64,000 bases of DNA, from positions 1,860,001 to 1,924,000 of the forward strand of contig JAQGEQ010000175.1 in assembly GCA_034620365.1 (NCBI GenBank), written 5' to 3'. This DNA comes from Pegea sp. RAD2-039 (Eukaryota; Chordata; Thaliacea; Salpida; Salpidae). Positions 40,581 through 52,014 of the stretch are shown here, piece after piece; the stretch's first letter is position 1; each line of letters begins with the position of its first letter. A program made the position numbers and the translations under genes. The notes beneath the pieces are model-generated. The model was not told the DNA's origin. It did not search any database and worked only from the letters and a program-made list of their open reading frames with translations.

Positions 40581-43500
40581 TGACGTCATCGATGGTTGGT
40601 AATGAGGAAAAATTTGATCAGAGACAATCACAGTAGAGGAAAGATGCTTCATGATCAAATGAGCTTCGTGCAGTTGAAGGACGGATTGTTACTGGTTGAC
40701 ATCTGCATCATCATCATGATCAGATCGTTGTGATCTTTGGCGAAACTTTTTGAAAGAGATTTTAATCGTGAAGCGATGACGTCATCAAGCGAGTAAGGCT
40801 TCATGTCAGGTGAAAAGGCGACAAGGTAAATGTGGTCACGTGACTAATTCACAGCGCGTGCGACAAGCCGTCTGAAAGATCGAAATAATTGGGCAGATTT
40901 TCATACAAGTTGCCGTCCCCTGGTTGTTGTGACGTCATCTCGTGTGCATGACGTAACATTGCTGCTTCACCTGGACTCTCAATATGATTGGCTAGTGTGT
41001 GCGATGAACCAATAGAAATGGTTTGCGCGCGGTTTGTTGTCGTTGCGTTGCCGTGGTGATGTGTTGTTACGTCATTGAAAGAAGTAAGTCGCGATGCTGG
41101 GTTCATGCTGATGGTGAAAGTGTTGCTGCTGTTGTTGTTGAAGTTGTTGATGGTTTGCTGGTTGACTTTTGAAGCAAGTTCAGTTGGTTGCCTGGTAACC
41201 ATCAACAACTCACTGTTCTGGAGGCAGATGACGTCATCATCGTTGATTGCTTCTTTTTTAATGACTGAAAGAGGATCTGGAGATGATGAAGATGTACCAC
41301 TGATCGAGAAGCCAATTTGCCAATTTGAATCATTCCCGCTCTAAAAGATAAAGATATCAGCCACTAGGTGGCTACAAGTGAAGGAGCAACTCACAGAAGA
41401 AGATTGACGGTTTGTGGGAGGTTGAAAAGAGGAACATTTTTCAAAAGAGTCCACAAGATCCATCAGAGGATAGTCCAACGATCCTTCCTGAACAAGAAGA
41501 TCAGACGTTTAAAGATAAGAAAATTGAAGTCACCTCAGAGCTGACAGTGACTAGATTCCGTGAGTCACTGTATAGTGATGTGACGTCACCGTTCGAGAAG
41601 TCGCCCAATGAGGAGCTTGTAGCTTTCAGTTTTGTGTTCTGAGAGATCAAAGGTCAGCTGCGTTCGACATCTGTCACATGACTAACCGAAGCTCGACGAT
41701 TTTTTGCAATCTTCCGCGATTTAGTCACTTGCGGCGCTCGCGAGTCGCTCGGTGTGTAATTGATCACGTGACTTTTCAAGTTTCGAGTCACTGCTGTGTT
41801 TTGTGGCAACGATTTTGCGGGACGCTTAAATGTAGAACTGGTGCGCGATTGGACTGGCCCGGGCTCAGCTAGCAGCGCTGCCAACGCTGTTGGACGCGAG
41901 ACGCCACTTCTGACGCAAACAGAAATTGAGTTTGATTTGTTTGATGGCGATGTGACGTCATCAGGTAGTTGCGATGAAGTCTGATGAGCGATGACGTCAC
42001 GTCGGGTTGTCAAGTTGTGCTGCTGTTGCACGGTGATCGGCGCTGATACAGTGAGCTTGCCGCGTTTTGATGTTACTACCCCGGCCAAGTTTTTGCTACT
42101 GTTTGAAGTACGTCGGCCATTTTCTATCTCTAAGCCTCGTTTTCTTGATCGCGATTTAGACGATTTAGGAAGATTTACAGTTGATGACGTAAAAAGCTTG
42201 CTGGGAGTGGATTGGTTTGATGCGGAGGTGAGAGCTGGTAGAGGTGTAAATGGAAGAGAAGTAAACAAATTGGAAGTTTCGTGTTTGAGTTTGTTGGGGA
42301 AAGTGATGGAGTGACGCTGTTGCCGCGAGAGCTTCAAAGATTGCAACAAATCGAAGTCGGGCTGAAAAATAATCACATTGATGAACGAATCGCGCTAAAT
42401 CGCGTTGCTAACCTCTACTAGAGGGCGCGGGTGTTCAGTGAGTAAGTTGGATAGATGATATGACGTCATGTGATCGATGTTGACGTCATCATCTGGCCAA
42501 CAATCCACACAACGTTTGTTTTGAAAGATTCTGTCAACGATCGCGTGTTAATGATGACGTCATCACATCACGACACCAACCTCGGGAAGAGATGATCAGG
42601 ACGATTCAAAGGAGTAATCTCGGATACAAATGAGTCTCCTCTTCCAACTGGATGCAGATCTGGAGATGATTGATTGCTCAGAGTACCTACAATTTGAAAA
42701 TGACGTCACGAATAGCGTCGATGACGTCACAGCTGACCTATCGACGAAGCTGATTGTTGTGAAACTAAATTGAAATGAGAAACAGTGGAAGGAGCAGGAG
42801 GAGGTTGGCTACTAGTGGTTGCCATGACAACCGAGTTGGTGCTTGCCAGCTTCTGATTGGCTCTCGCATGTAGCAACTCATCATAAGTCTTGCTGCGACC
42901 TAAAACACGAAATATTTTCAAACTCCAGGATTACATCAAGAGCACTCACCTGGCACTTTCCGCTTCTCTTTTCGCGTGTGTGTCTTGCAAGTGAGAGATC
43001 GCGTACAGGGAGAGTTCTGACTTGAACTTCGAACTCCACAATGCTTGTCAGGATCGTACTTGCGCTCTGCAAACAACTCGCTTGCTCGTTCCACATCACT
43101 CAACACGCCACTTTCTCACCTTTCAATGGAATCATCTTTGCTTTGGGCGGCTTAACAGGCAGTGCTGGTGATGTCTTCATCACTTGTGAATGTTGGGAGG
43201 CTGTTGAAGTGATGACGTCACACAAGGTGCAAGAAACATCAACTTAATACAAACCATTACTAATAGTTTCTTGTCGGACTGGTTCGTTGCTGGTCGGCGG
43301 AAATATATTGATGACGTCATTGACAGGTGGGTTGTAACCGTTTCTTCGATGACGTAATGAGGATTTAGATGAAGATTTAAATACCAACTCAGGCGTGTCG
43401 TTTGTACATGAAGGTTTTTTAGTAGGCTTGATGAGAGGTAAACCGTTCTTAGATGCTGCTTTAAAGAGTTTATTGTTTTCAGTTTGTTTCTTGTTTTCGC

Positions 43501-44528
43501 TTGTTGTTTTTGTTGTTGGTTTTCTTGTTGCCGATTTGTTTTTAGGTTTGTTTTTGTGGTCCTGGTTGATTTCCATCAAGCGGTTGGTGGAAACCAGACC
43601 AGTGGTTGGTTTGCTGGTGGGTGACCGGTGTCTGTTATTTGGATATCTTTTACAATTTGATTTTGACTTCAGATTTGAATTGATTCGATGAGATCGATAT
43701 GGCGATGATGACGTCATCTTTTCTAATACTCCTGGCTCATCACGATGAAAAGTTTCTGAAATTTAAATTTGTATCACGTTGGCACCTTAATTTGAGGCGT
43801 TTTGTCACCTAAATGCTGACGTAAGGCTTGTGGCTTAAAGGGCCGGTCACAATACTTGCAGATAATCAGGTAAACATGTTCTGTTTCAGGTTCAAAACCG
43901 AAAAGTTCTAGTTCTGAAAGACACAATCAACATCCACGTGGGAGCAACTTCTAGGATTACCTGATCTTTTCAACTGCTTCACTTCTGTGTTTAAGTCACC
44001 ATTGAGTAGATGGTTGTTGTTGGAACCTGTGGAAATAATTGAGATCACGTGATTTAGTTGAAGCTGAAAATCCAACCTCTGACTCTTTCACATTCTCGAT
44101 CCCATTCTTCCCAGGTTCTTCCTTCGAAATTTTCTAATCTGAGACTCTGTTCTGATCTCTTATCACTTGTCATTATAATAAATTATTTACAAATCAGTCA
44201 TTAAATATCAACTGAGACTTTTAAAATAAAAAAATAAACTCTTTTTCCGGTTTTTTAATAAATATATCTGCAATAAATGAGATTTTTTTGATGAAATATC
44301 CTTTGATTGAAACAAAAATCAAAAAATTGATTTTTATAAATTGCTTTTAAAATTCATCCGCTAGACGGCGCTAGCAAGCTGCAATTTCAATCAACTAAAT
44401 GGTAAACAAAAAGTTCGATCAAATTGAATTGAGATGAAATCCGTTACAAAACTGCCCTAGCATATTTACATGATTACTAATCTAAAGATGTTATGGGCAA
44501 ATTAGATTTTGTCGCGATGATGACGTCA
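40581..44528. promoter_or_regulatory. Cluster of 16 TGACGTCA (CRE/ATF) palindromes over ATXN7
   Basis: Exact TGACGTCA occurs at 40581, 40777, 40930, 41229, 41581, 41953, 41992, 42461, 42481, 42554, 42701, 42722, 43213, 43312, 43709 and 44521. All but the one at 42481 also fit RTGACGTCAY, the full bZIP CREB/ATF consensus. Further one-mismatch sites (TGACGTAA or its complement) lie near 40946, 41068, 42185, 43350 and 43818. Copies fall in exons (read as Asp-Val or Met-Thr-Ser), introns, the 3' flank and the upstream flank. I found none elsewhere in the window by eye. Whether they bind anything is unknown. Confidence 0.75.
40849..44173 (-). CDS. ATXN7: Ataxin-7 orthologue, SAGA deubiquitinase-module subunit
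   Basis: Thirteen - strand exons join in phase, about 903 aa (human ATXN7 892): 44173-44077, 44026-43961, 43913-43809, 43755-43261, 43200-43120, 43066-42950, 42899-42738, 42686-42581, 42530-42413, 42361-41687, 41638-41534, 41487-41395 and 41340-40849. Ataxin-7 anchors the histone H2B deubiquitinase module to SAGA in the nucleus. Exon 1 has a WEEW element. Exon 3/4 encodes the atypical zinc finger (CKYC...KPQALRQHLETFH), matching ataxin-7's KPQAFQKH finger. Exon 6/7 encodes the SCA7 domain (KYDPDKHCGV, PCTRSLTCKTHTRK, VPGRSKTYDELL). The rest is Ser/Thr/Asn-rich and disordered. There is no long polyglutamine tract. Most introns are about 46-73 bp. Introns 1-7 are all phase 1. The gene is much richer in G+C than its surroundings. 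Confidence 0.88.
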
Positions 44529-46586
44529 TGAATCAGCTGAATTTGAAAAACAAATTTGCTGTCGGCAAAGAGAGAAGAAATCTTTCATCAGAAGAAGATT
44601 TGTTTCATGTCAAAAGATAGAAGCTTATTTAACTGTCATTTGCTGGTTTTTAATCAAATTAATCAATTGCGCATCTTTCATGTGTCTTTCCAAAACTGCT
44701 TTCATCCATTTTTAGCTCTGATTGATCTGAAATGAAAAAATAAAATGTTTTTAATGATTTGTTGGATTTTCAGCAGAAATTGAATTTTTTTCGAATCAAA
44801 TAAATGTGATTTGTGAAAATTCTCATAAATTTGTGGTTCAATAAGTAAAATAGCTCAAAGTATGAGTTAAAAATTGATAATTTAAAGAGATAAGAAATAA
44901 AAACAAAGACCTTCAAATGTTTTGGTTAAAACTAAATGAAGATAAAGTGCTTGAAAGCTCATTCTAATTATCAACAACATTTTTTCCAGTTCACAATTCA
45001 AACCGACTAATTTGGCTTTTTTACTTTTTTCCACCGCTTATAATTCAACAAAAAAAACCAGATCAAAGCTGAAATTATTTTGATGAATTTAAAGTTACAC
45101 GGCTATTAAACATTAAAATCTTATGAAGTATTTGTTGGTTTCTTTACTGTCATTTCCCGCGTAGAAAAACCGCGAACTATATTTGCTTCGATTTCTTCTC
45201 TAAATCATTTTGAACAATTACAAATAAAGTTATCTTATTAGCTAATAAATTTAATTTCAAAATATTTCTAAATAATCAGTTTTATTCAAAAAGAAATAAA
45301 TTATTTTGAAGTTTCTAAAAATATTATTTCTTTTATAAAATAATTGTCGCAAAAATATTTCATTTTAATCAAATTTGTTTTTGTGGATGAAGATAATCTG
45401 ATGTGACTAATTATTGATGCAGAGATCTTAAAATAATTCTAGAGCTTAGAAAGAGATAAAATAAATTAATAAACTTGATTGAACTTGTTGTTAGTTAATT
45501 ATTTGATTAAAATAAATTTGTGTGGAAACATTTGAGAAAACGAGAAATTAATAATTTAGATTTTAACAACTAGGAAAATATTTTTAAATATTTATTATTC
45601 TGTGATATTTTGGATGCTACAAAACAGAAGATGATATTTAAAGGTTATTTTTGTGTTTGTCGAATAATTTGTTTGTAGGAAATCGAAAATATGATAATCA
45701 GTAGTTTTTCAAATAATTCATGGAATAACTTTCTTGATATAAAAACCAGCGATAAAATTGAGAAATTAGAGAAATATAAACTAATTTACTGAAGAAATAT
45801 TTCGATGAGTTTATTTAAAAATATCTTAAATTGACAAGAAAACCTCTAAAACATTTCTATTCAGAAAAACTATGAAACAACTTTAAATCAAAAACTTAAG
45901 TTAAATATTTTCCCATCTAATTGAATAAGGTCAAGGCAAATAAAAAAAAGTAACTGAAAGAAGCAAATTGAGAAAATCAAATAAAATATTTACTTGTTAA
46001 AAGAAGATTTGTTTTTAATTTAACAAATTTGCTAAAAATATCAACTTTGTTGGATTTAAAAGTTTGTTTTCAGCAAAGAAAAGATATTTGAGTCTGACTT
46101 GTATGAAAATGAGATGCGGAGGCGTTCGCCTTTTATAAATTGTCAATTTTATTACATCTTTATCTGTTTAAAAGTCTATATATACAACGAAAGTTTAGTT
46201 TCAAGCGTTTCTGACAAAAAAAAAGATTTATGGCAAGTGTGAAAAATAGATATAAAAATATAATTTAGCAAAAAACATCATTCATCAAATGACAAAAACA
46301 ATCTCAATTCGACTTCCTAATACTTACTAATCCTTAAAACAATTACAAAAGTTAAATTGAACTTCATAAATAAGATTAAAAAAATGACAAAAATGTTTCT
46401 CGGAAACGTAAATATATTTTCGAAGAAATTTTTTTTAATTTTCTGTCTTAAATGATTGTTAGAAAGTTAAAAAGTTTTCAAATTTAATAATTTTCATTAT
46501 TTTTAAATACGTAACCTCACAAGTTGTTTATGAACAAGTGTTGAGAAAGAACTTGTTACTAATATTTACTTTAAATTTATATTTAG
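44174..46586. other. Upstream flank of ATXN7, possible divergent gene
   Basis: A 30-codon + strand frame starting with ATG at 44529 (MNQLNLKNKFAVGK...) begins immediately after the palindrome at 44521. It could be a first exon of a head-to-head gene, but it has no clear donor. A short - strand frame near 44637-44736 also reads protein-like. I could not build a convincing gene; the rest is A+T-rich. Confidence 0.3.
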
Positions 46587-47263
46587 CTTCCTGGTAATTT
46601 GAATAAAGAACCAAAATACAATTTTGGAAAAGGTCTTTCGGCAAAATTGCTTTTTCAAACAAGATGATGAAGAACCACGTGATGCTAGAGGCAGGCGTTT
46701 TCTAAGCACCTTCAACCACCAAGCGCAAGAAGACAATTTTTTTTGGATTGATTTTGTTGTCCGAGGAGTTTTATATATCAAGCTATTAATTTGACCAAAC
46801 TGTCTGCGTATTTCTGTTATATTTGGGAGTTAACTCTAAGTTACTGATAAATCAAAGTTCTTATCATCAACTAACTTCACTGACTGATCAAAGATTGAAG
46901 TTTTATTGGAATTAGAAACTTCAAGAAAAATTGAACTGCAATTCACTAAGATGATGAAAGGATTAGAGTTGGATTATCTTATTTCTGGAACAATTTGTTG
47001 ACATAATCAACTGATTTCAAATGAGAACTTCAAAATAAACTTTTTTCAACCAGAAAAAACTTCAGTAAATATTTTTTAGATGAACGAAATAAAGATTAGG
47101 AGCTTAAAGATACTATTAAAATCATGATAATAAAAAACAGATATTGGTTGATGTGAAAAGTGTTAACTTACAAGCTTTAAAACATGAGCGACATCTTCTT
47201 GCAATAAAACGTCTTCAGCTGAAAAGATTAAATCCTGAAGGTGATGATGTCCTTATAAAATAA
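46587..47263 (+). other. Unresolved exon-like frames, possible gene end
   Basis: Three + strand open segments have normal protein-like composition amid very A+T-rich DNA. They are 46603-46794 (contains DDEEPRDARGRRFLSTF), 46888-47001 (ETSRKIELQFTKMMKG) and 47141-47263. The last follows an acceptor (AAAAAACAG), reads 40 residues including ALKHERHLLAIKRLQLKRLN, ends in TAA, and has AATAAA immediately after. It looks like a genuine terminal exon. I could not find phase-compatible donors joining the three, so some may be pseudogene pieces. I do not recognise the family. Confidence 0.33.
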
Positions 47264-50200
47264 AGATACAGTTTAGACTTTGGAAAAATAAATCTTGCAC
47301 TTAAAACTGATTAAAAGAATCAGTAAACTTGTCTTTAAAGAAATTGATTTCATAGAAATTCAATTAAAGTTGAAAAGTTATTTAATTAATTATTAAAAAT
47401 GTTTAAATTTTCATATAAACTTGTGTAAACCTTCTAAGTTTTCTACATCAATATGTACATTAAACAGTAGAACAAAAAATTAAGAAGAAAACAAATTTCA
47501 ATTAAGCACTAATGAAGTTATACAAGAGAAAAAATTAACATACAATCTAAAAAAGTTCTAATAAGAAATTAGTTACACAAAAACTTAAGAAAAAGAATTT
47601 GAAAAATGCAAAAAAATCAAATAAAAAAGAACCCAACTTGACATATTTAATCAAAATAATATAAATATAATAATCCTTTCAAAAGAAAACTAATCTTAAA
47701 GATTTATTCTAAACAAACTAACCAAATGTAATTAGTAATAAACCATCGAAGTTAAAGATTTTATAGTTTGTTAAAAGTAAAGATTAACATAAAATTAAGA
47801 TAATAATATTTTGTATGCATATATTTTGTGCTAAAAAATTGACATCTTAAAGGTTCATTAATTTTCAATCAAAATCAATTTATCATAAGTGTAAGAAAAT
47901 AAAGTTGAAGTACTAACATTTTTCCATAAATTTTATAAGTTTCAAATAATAGAGACTTCAACTGATAAAGATATATGTACCATTAGAATAAATTATACTA
48001 GTCATTAGTGTAAGATATTAATTATAGGAAATAATGACAAATATATTACCATTAATTATGACAAGGAACCGGTCATAAATTTTGGCTTTTTTATTTTATA
48101 AGTTTTTATAAATTAATATTACTTGAATAAACATTTAGTTTATAAAACATTCTTCATTACATTGATTGTCTATTAAAAAAATTTGAATCAGGTAATATAG
48201 TATTAAAAATAAGAACTTAGCCAGTTCTATAAAATATTAACACTAACATTAAACTTTTTCTATTAAAATCAAATAATCATTAAAGTCATAAATCACTTTT
48301 TCTATTAAACATCTTTTAACAAGCTATCACTACAAAAAGCTAAAAAAACAAATTAATCATATTAAAAGAAAATTAAATATAAGACTTATTAGTATATTTA
48401 TAGTAATCTTAAATAGGAAATTTAATTTAAAATGCCAACAACATCATTTATTAAATGCAATAGATGTAAGCAAGAAATATTAATTGCATGAAAAAAGAAC
48501 AAGATAATTTAAATTAAAAAATGAGCTGAATAAAAATAATAAACATTTTGAACTTGATTTAAGAAATTGTTTATAAAAGTAGAAAAATTAAAGAGAGAAT
48601 AAAAATGATCTTGAATATTAGTGCTTTAAAATCCTCTGAGAAACATACTTTTGAGTCATTTTATTGAGCATTAAGATTCTGTTTTCTACAACTAAACACC
48701 CAGAGTTACTATATTAGCTAACATTATAAGTATTTAAGGAAAACAACAATTTAAGGAAAATATAAAAACCATCCACAATATTACTAATAACATCTTTGCT
48801 TATATAACCTTCTATTTTCAAATAATTATAGAAAATAAATCTACTACAAACTCATATATTTATGTTTCCTAAAAATATAATGTTCTAAGAGGTATAACTT
48901 AATTGTATAAGCAAACAATAATTAAATAACATAAGTCTTATTATTGTATATTTTATTCCAGAAAATGATATTATGTAAAAATTAAATTGAAACTAACTGT
49001 ACCTATGAGTGTCTTATTAGATATTAAGTTTGTTACTAATAACCAATTAATAATTTTAAATAATTAATTACATAACTAATTCTTAAGCAAATAGTTTATG
49101 ATACACCTCTAAAGATTATTGAAGAAAAGTAAAGAACTATCCAATCATTTTTAACTAAGGAATTTTAATCATGCCATAAAAGCAATAATCTTAAAGGCTT
49201 GTGCTTATAATTAAGATTAATCAATAATACTTTAAAATGTATTTACTATGAAATATTTACTACAAATAGAACATATAAAACTAACACAAAACTTTCATAA
49301 AAATGTTACATCATCTACATTTATGTATATGCTTTTAAAAGGAATATTGATTGTTATAAACCAGTATCTATGCATATAAAAATAAAGTTATTATTCAACA
49401 GTTTTAAACTATAAGTATGATCAGATGTTTACAGAATCAAAATTATTATTATAATGGTTATAAATTTCTGTAAAATACAGTGTAATAGTAAAATTCTCAC
49501 TTTGCAACACATGTTTATAAGTATAGATGAAACAAAACAATATCTTGGTTAATGTGCTACCAAAGTTTGTTTAAAAAATATATGAAGAAAGCTTGATTTT
49601 AATAAAATATGTCTAATGTTGATATAAACAAGAGAAATATTGTAATTCTTGATAAAACATTATACAAATGAGATAATATTAGCAAGACTTAATACCATTA
49701 AATGAAAGGAACTACCGGTGTTTGTATTGAACAAAAGTTAATATTGCTAAGTATATTTAGATTCTTGTAAAAGTTTTGAATCACTTAGACAGTTTAAGAG
49801 AAAAAACCTTAAGATTTTTATGCTAAAATATTGATAAAATCTCAACTGTTTTTTCGTTATTATTACCTCAGTAACTTTGGATTCTTATTTAAAAAGCCAA
49901 ATTCTACAGTGCCGAAGTGGCTTATAACTATAAACAAAGCTTGAATAAATAATTAGACATATAAAATAAATGTAAATAACATATAATTTTCATTTTTTAT
50001 CTTTTTCTATAGGTTTAATAGTTAAAAAAGCTTTTAATTTGTTAAAATTGTGTATAAGTAATTTATATTTGTAAAAGCCCTTTAACTACGTTCGTTAAAA
50101 CCAGTAATATTTTGAAAATACTATCAATTTTAAAAGGTTTGCATTAACTACATTTTATGAGAAGTATACAAAACAAAATTAAGCTATACATTGAAGAACA

Positions 50201-50417
50201 TGATTTGAATAAACAATGAACGACATATTTTATGTGTGCTAGCTTGATTTTAATAGTTTGCGGTAAGATTTCTTATATAACAAATACATCTCTTATACAA
50301 ATATCTCCAAGACATGTTTTTTCAATCAAGCTTAGTTTCTTAATGCACTAGTATTTAACTGTTTTAGCATTATAACAATTGAGCTACTTTTTAATCTCAG
50401 TCTTAGTGCTTGGTGAA
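47264..50417. other. A+T-rich DNA, no gene seen
   Basis: Extremely A+T-rich, with frequent stops in all frames. No coding exon, RNA gene or recognisable repeat. Confidence 0.55.
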
Positions 50418-50815
50418 ACTTTAATCAACTTTCTCGGAATATAAGTTTGCATCTATTGTTGTACAATTAGGCAGAGAGCCATATTTGTTTAAACTAATGT
50501 TAGTATAACTAGTTTGTCTCGTACCATAATGAAGACTTTGATTTAAGATGTCGAAACTAGGTAGAACATTAAAAATGCAAATATAGTTTGATGGATTTAG
50601 CTCTTTAATCATTAAGCAGTCCTTGTCATACAGCATGAATTCTTTGTTTTGGTTAATTTTAAATCTTTTAAAACTAGTCTACAATACAATAAAAGCATTT
50701 GAAACCCATAAATAACCGGCATAAATAACCTCTTGAGCATAACTCATTTGGAATTGATTTGCCATTTGTATAAGAAAATCAAAGCCATCTGATTATACTA
50801 ATTTTAATATTTAGT
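50418..50815 (-). pseudogene. Possible gene remnant (membrane-protein-like C-terminus)
   Basis: On the - strand one frame runs from about 50815 to a stop at 50421 with a single internal TAG at about 50680. Before the TAG it reads a hydrophobic segment (YAGYLWVSNAFIVL). After it come basic FKRFKINQNKEF and a 71-residue hydrophilic stretch. A 51-bp intron (GTTATT...TTGTAG) would remove the stop but also most of the hydrophobic segment. The layout resembles the last helix and tail of a multi-pass receptor. Upstream DNA shows only broken frames, so a decayed gene is likelier than an active one. Confidence 0.25.
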
Positions 50816-52014
50816 TTACAAGATTACTTTTTTAAATTTCATATTGATCGATTGGTAAAGATTTAGAAATGAATAAAAATATTAGATGACTCGATTATGT
50901 TCTTTACTGGATTTTTGCCTGGGAACAGTACTTTTAGTAGTGAACATCTCATTGATTCTTAAAAAATTCAACACATAAGTTACTTATTATTTGGTAAATT
51001 TTTCGTACAAATATTATTGTGGAGGTTTTAAAAGATAAAAGAAAATGCAGTTGGTTTTAAGGTTCTTTTAAAACATAATTAGCTCTGTTGTTTTTAAAAT
51101 GTTATTTATCCAAAGTATTTATGCCTGGATTTATCCGGGTTTAATCATTGAACTACGAAAGATGATTAGATAAATTTGAGTGATTAAATATTTTCTGAAC
51201 TTCTGCTTGGAAACAGTTGAAAGACAATTAGGAAAGTGTTGGAAAAGATTTCTGCTTTCAATTGGATATCTAAATTCTAAAGCAATCTATTTAAAGTAAA
51301 TTTTAAAATTAAAAATTATATTTGATTCTAAATTTATTTAAATATTTTCTTTAAGGTTAGGATTTATAAAAATCGAATTAAAACAACTCCGAATTTGCTA
51401 CAAGCATTTATTTGTACGTCTTTCTATATTTTAGCGCTGATTTGCTAATTAAACAACTTTTTAAGCAACAACAAAGTTACGTACAGAAGCAAGTTCAAAA
51501 GATTTTGAAATTTGTTCATTTTTATGAATTAATGAGACTTTGATCGTCATCAAATCGATTTTTAGATAGTTATGCTTGAGTAACTTCGCTGTTTTCAGCT
51601 TCATTCTTTTATAAGGTAGATCATAAATGAGTTTTTAACGGAATAAAAACTTTGTGGGATTTTCAGCATACTTAAATGTTTCTTTGATAATTTGCACAAG
51701 TTAAAAATGTTTGAAACAAAGCTATTTGCTAAAAAGCAAATTGCAATTTTGAAAAGATTTTCCAAATAAAATAAGAAATACAGAAAAAAAATATAAACAT
51801 AATCAATTTTATATAAGGAATTATCCACATTTTAAGCAAATTTGATGTGCGCCTATGAGAGGATGATTAAGTTCCTCAATGATTACTAAACAAGAAGAAT
51901 GAAAATTAAGAAAAATGCAGAAGATATATAAGCATACAAAAAGCAAACGATAAAAATTGTGGATAGATTTGACGGAAGAGTTTTTACATGTTTCGAAGTT
52001 AACGAAAATTACTT
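50816..52014. other. Region downstream of MAP2K
   Basis: It includes the expected 3' UTR of the MEK gene. Small - strand frames near 51601-51828 are Phe/Leu-rich and probably chance. Confidence 0.45.

Noticed and set aside
41991..42314. 107-codon + strand frame and others at 41075-41344, 41412-41642, 41678-41984
   Set aside because: They are antisense shadows of the ATXN7 exons, whose - strand frames carry the conserved domains and correct splice signals.
43395..43691. 98-codon Val/Leu/Phe-rich + strand frame resembling a membrane protein
   Set aside because: It is the antisense of the Lys/Asn/Thr-rich ATXN7 exon 4; the hydrophobicity is a codon mirror effect.
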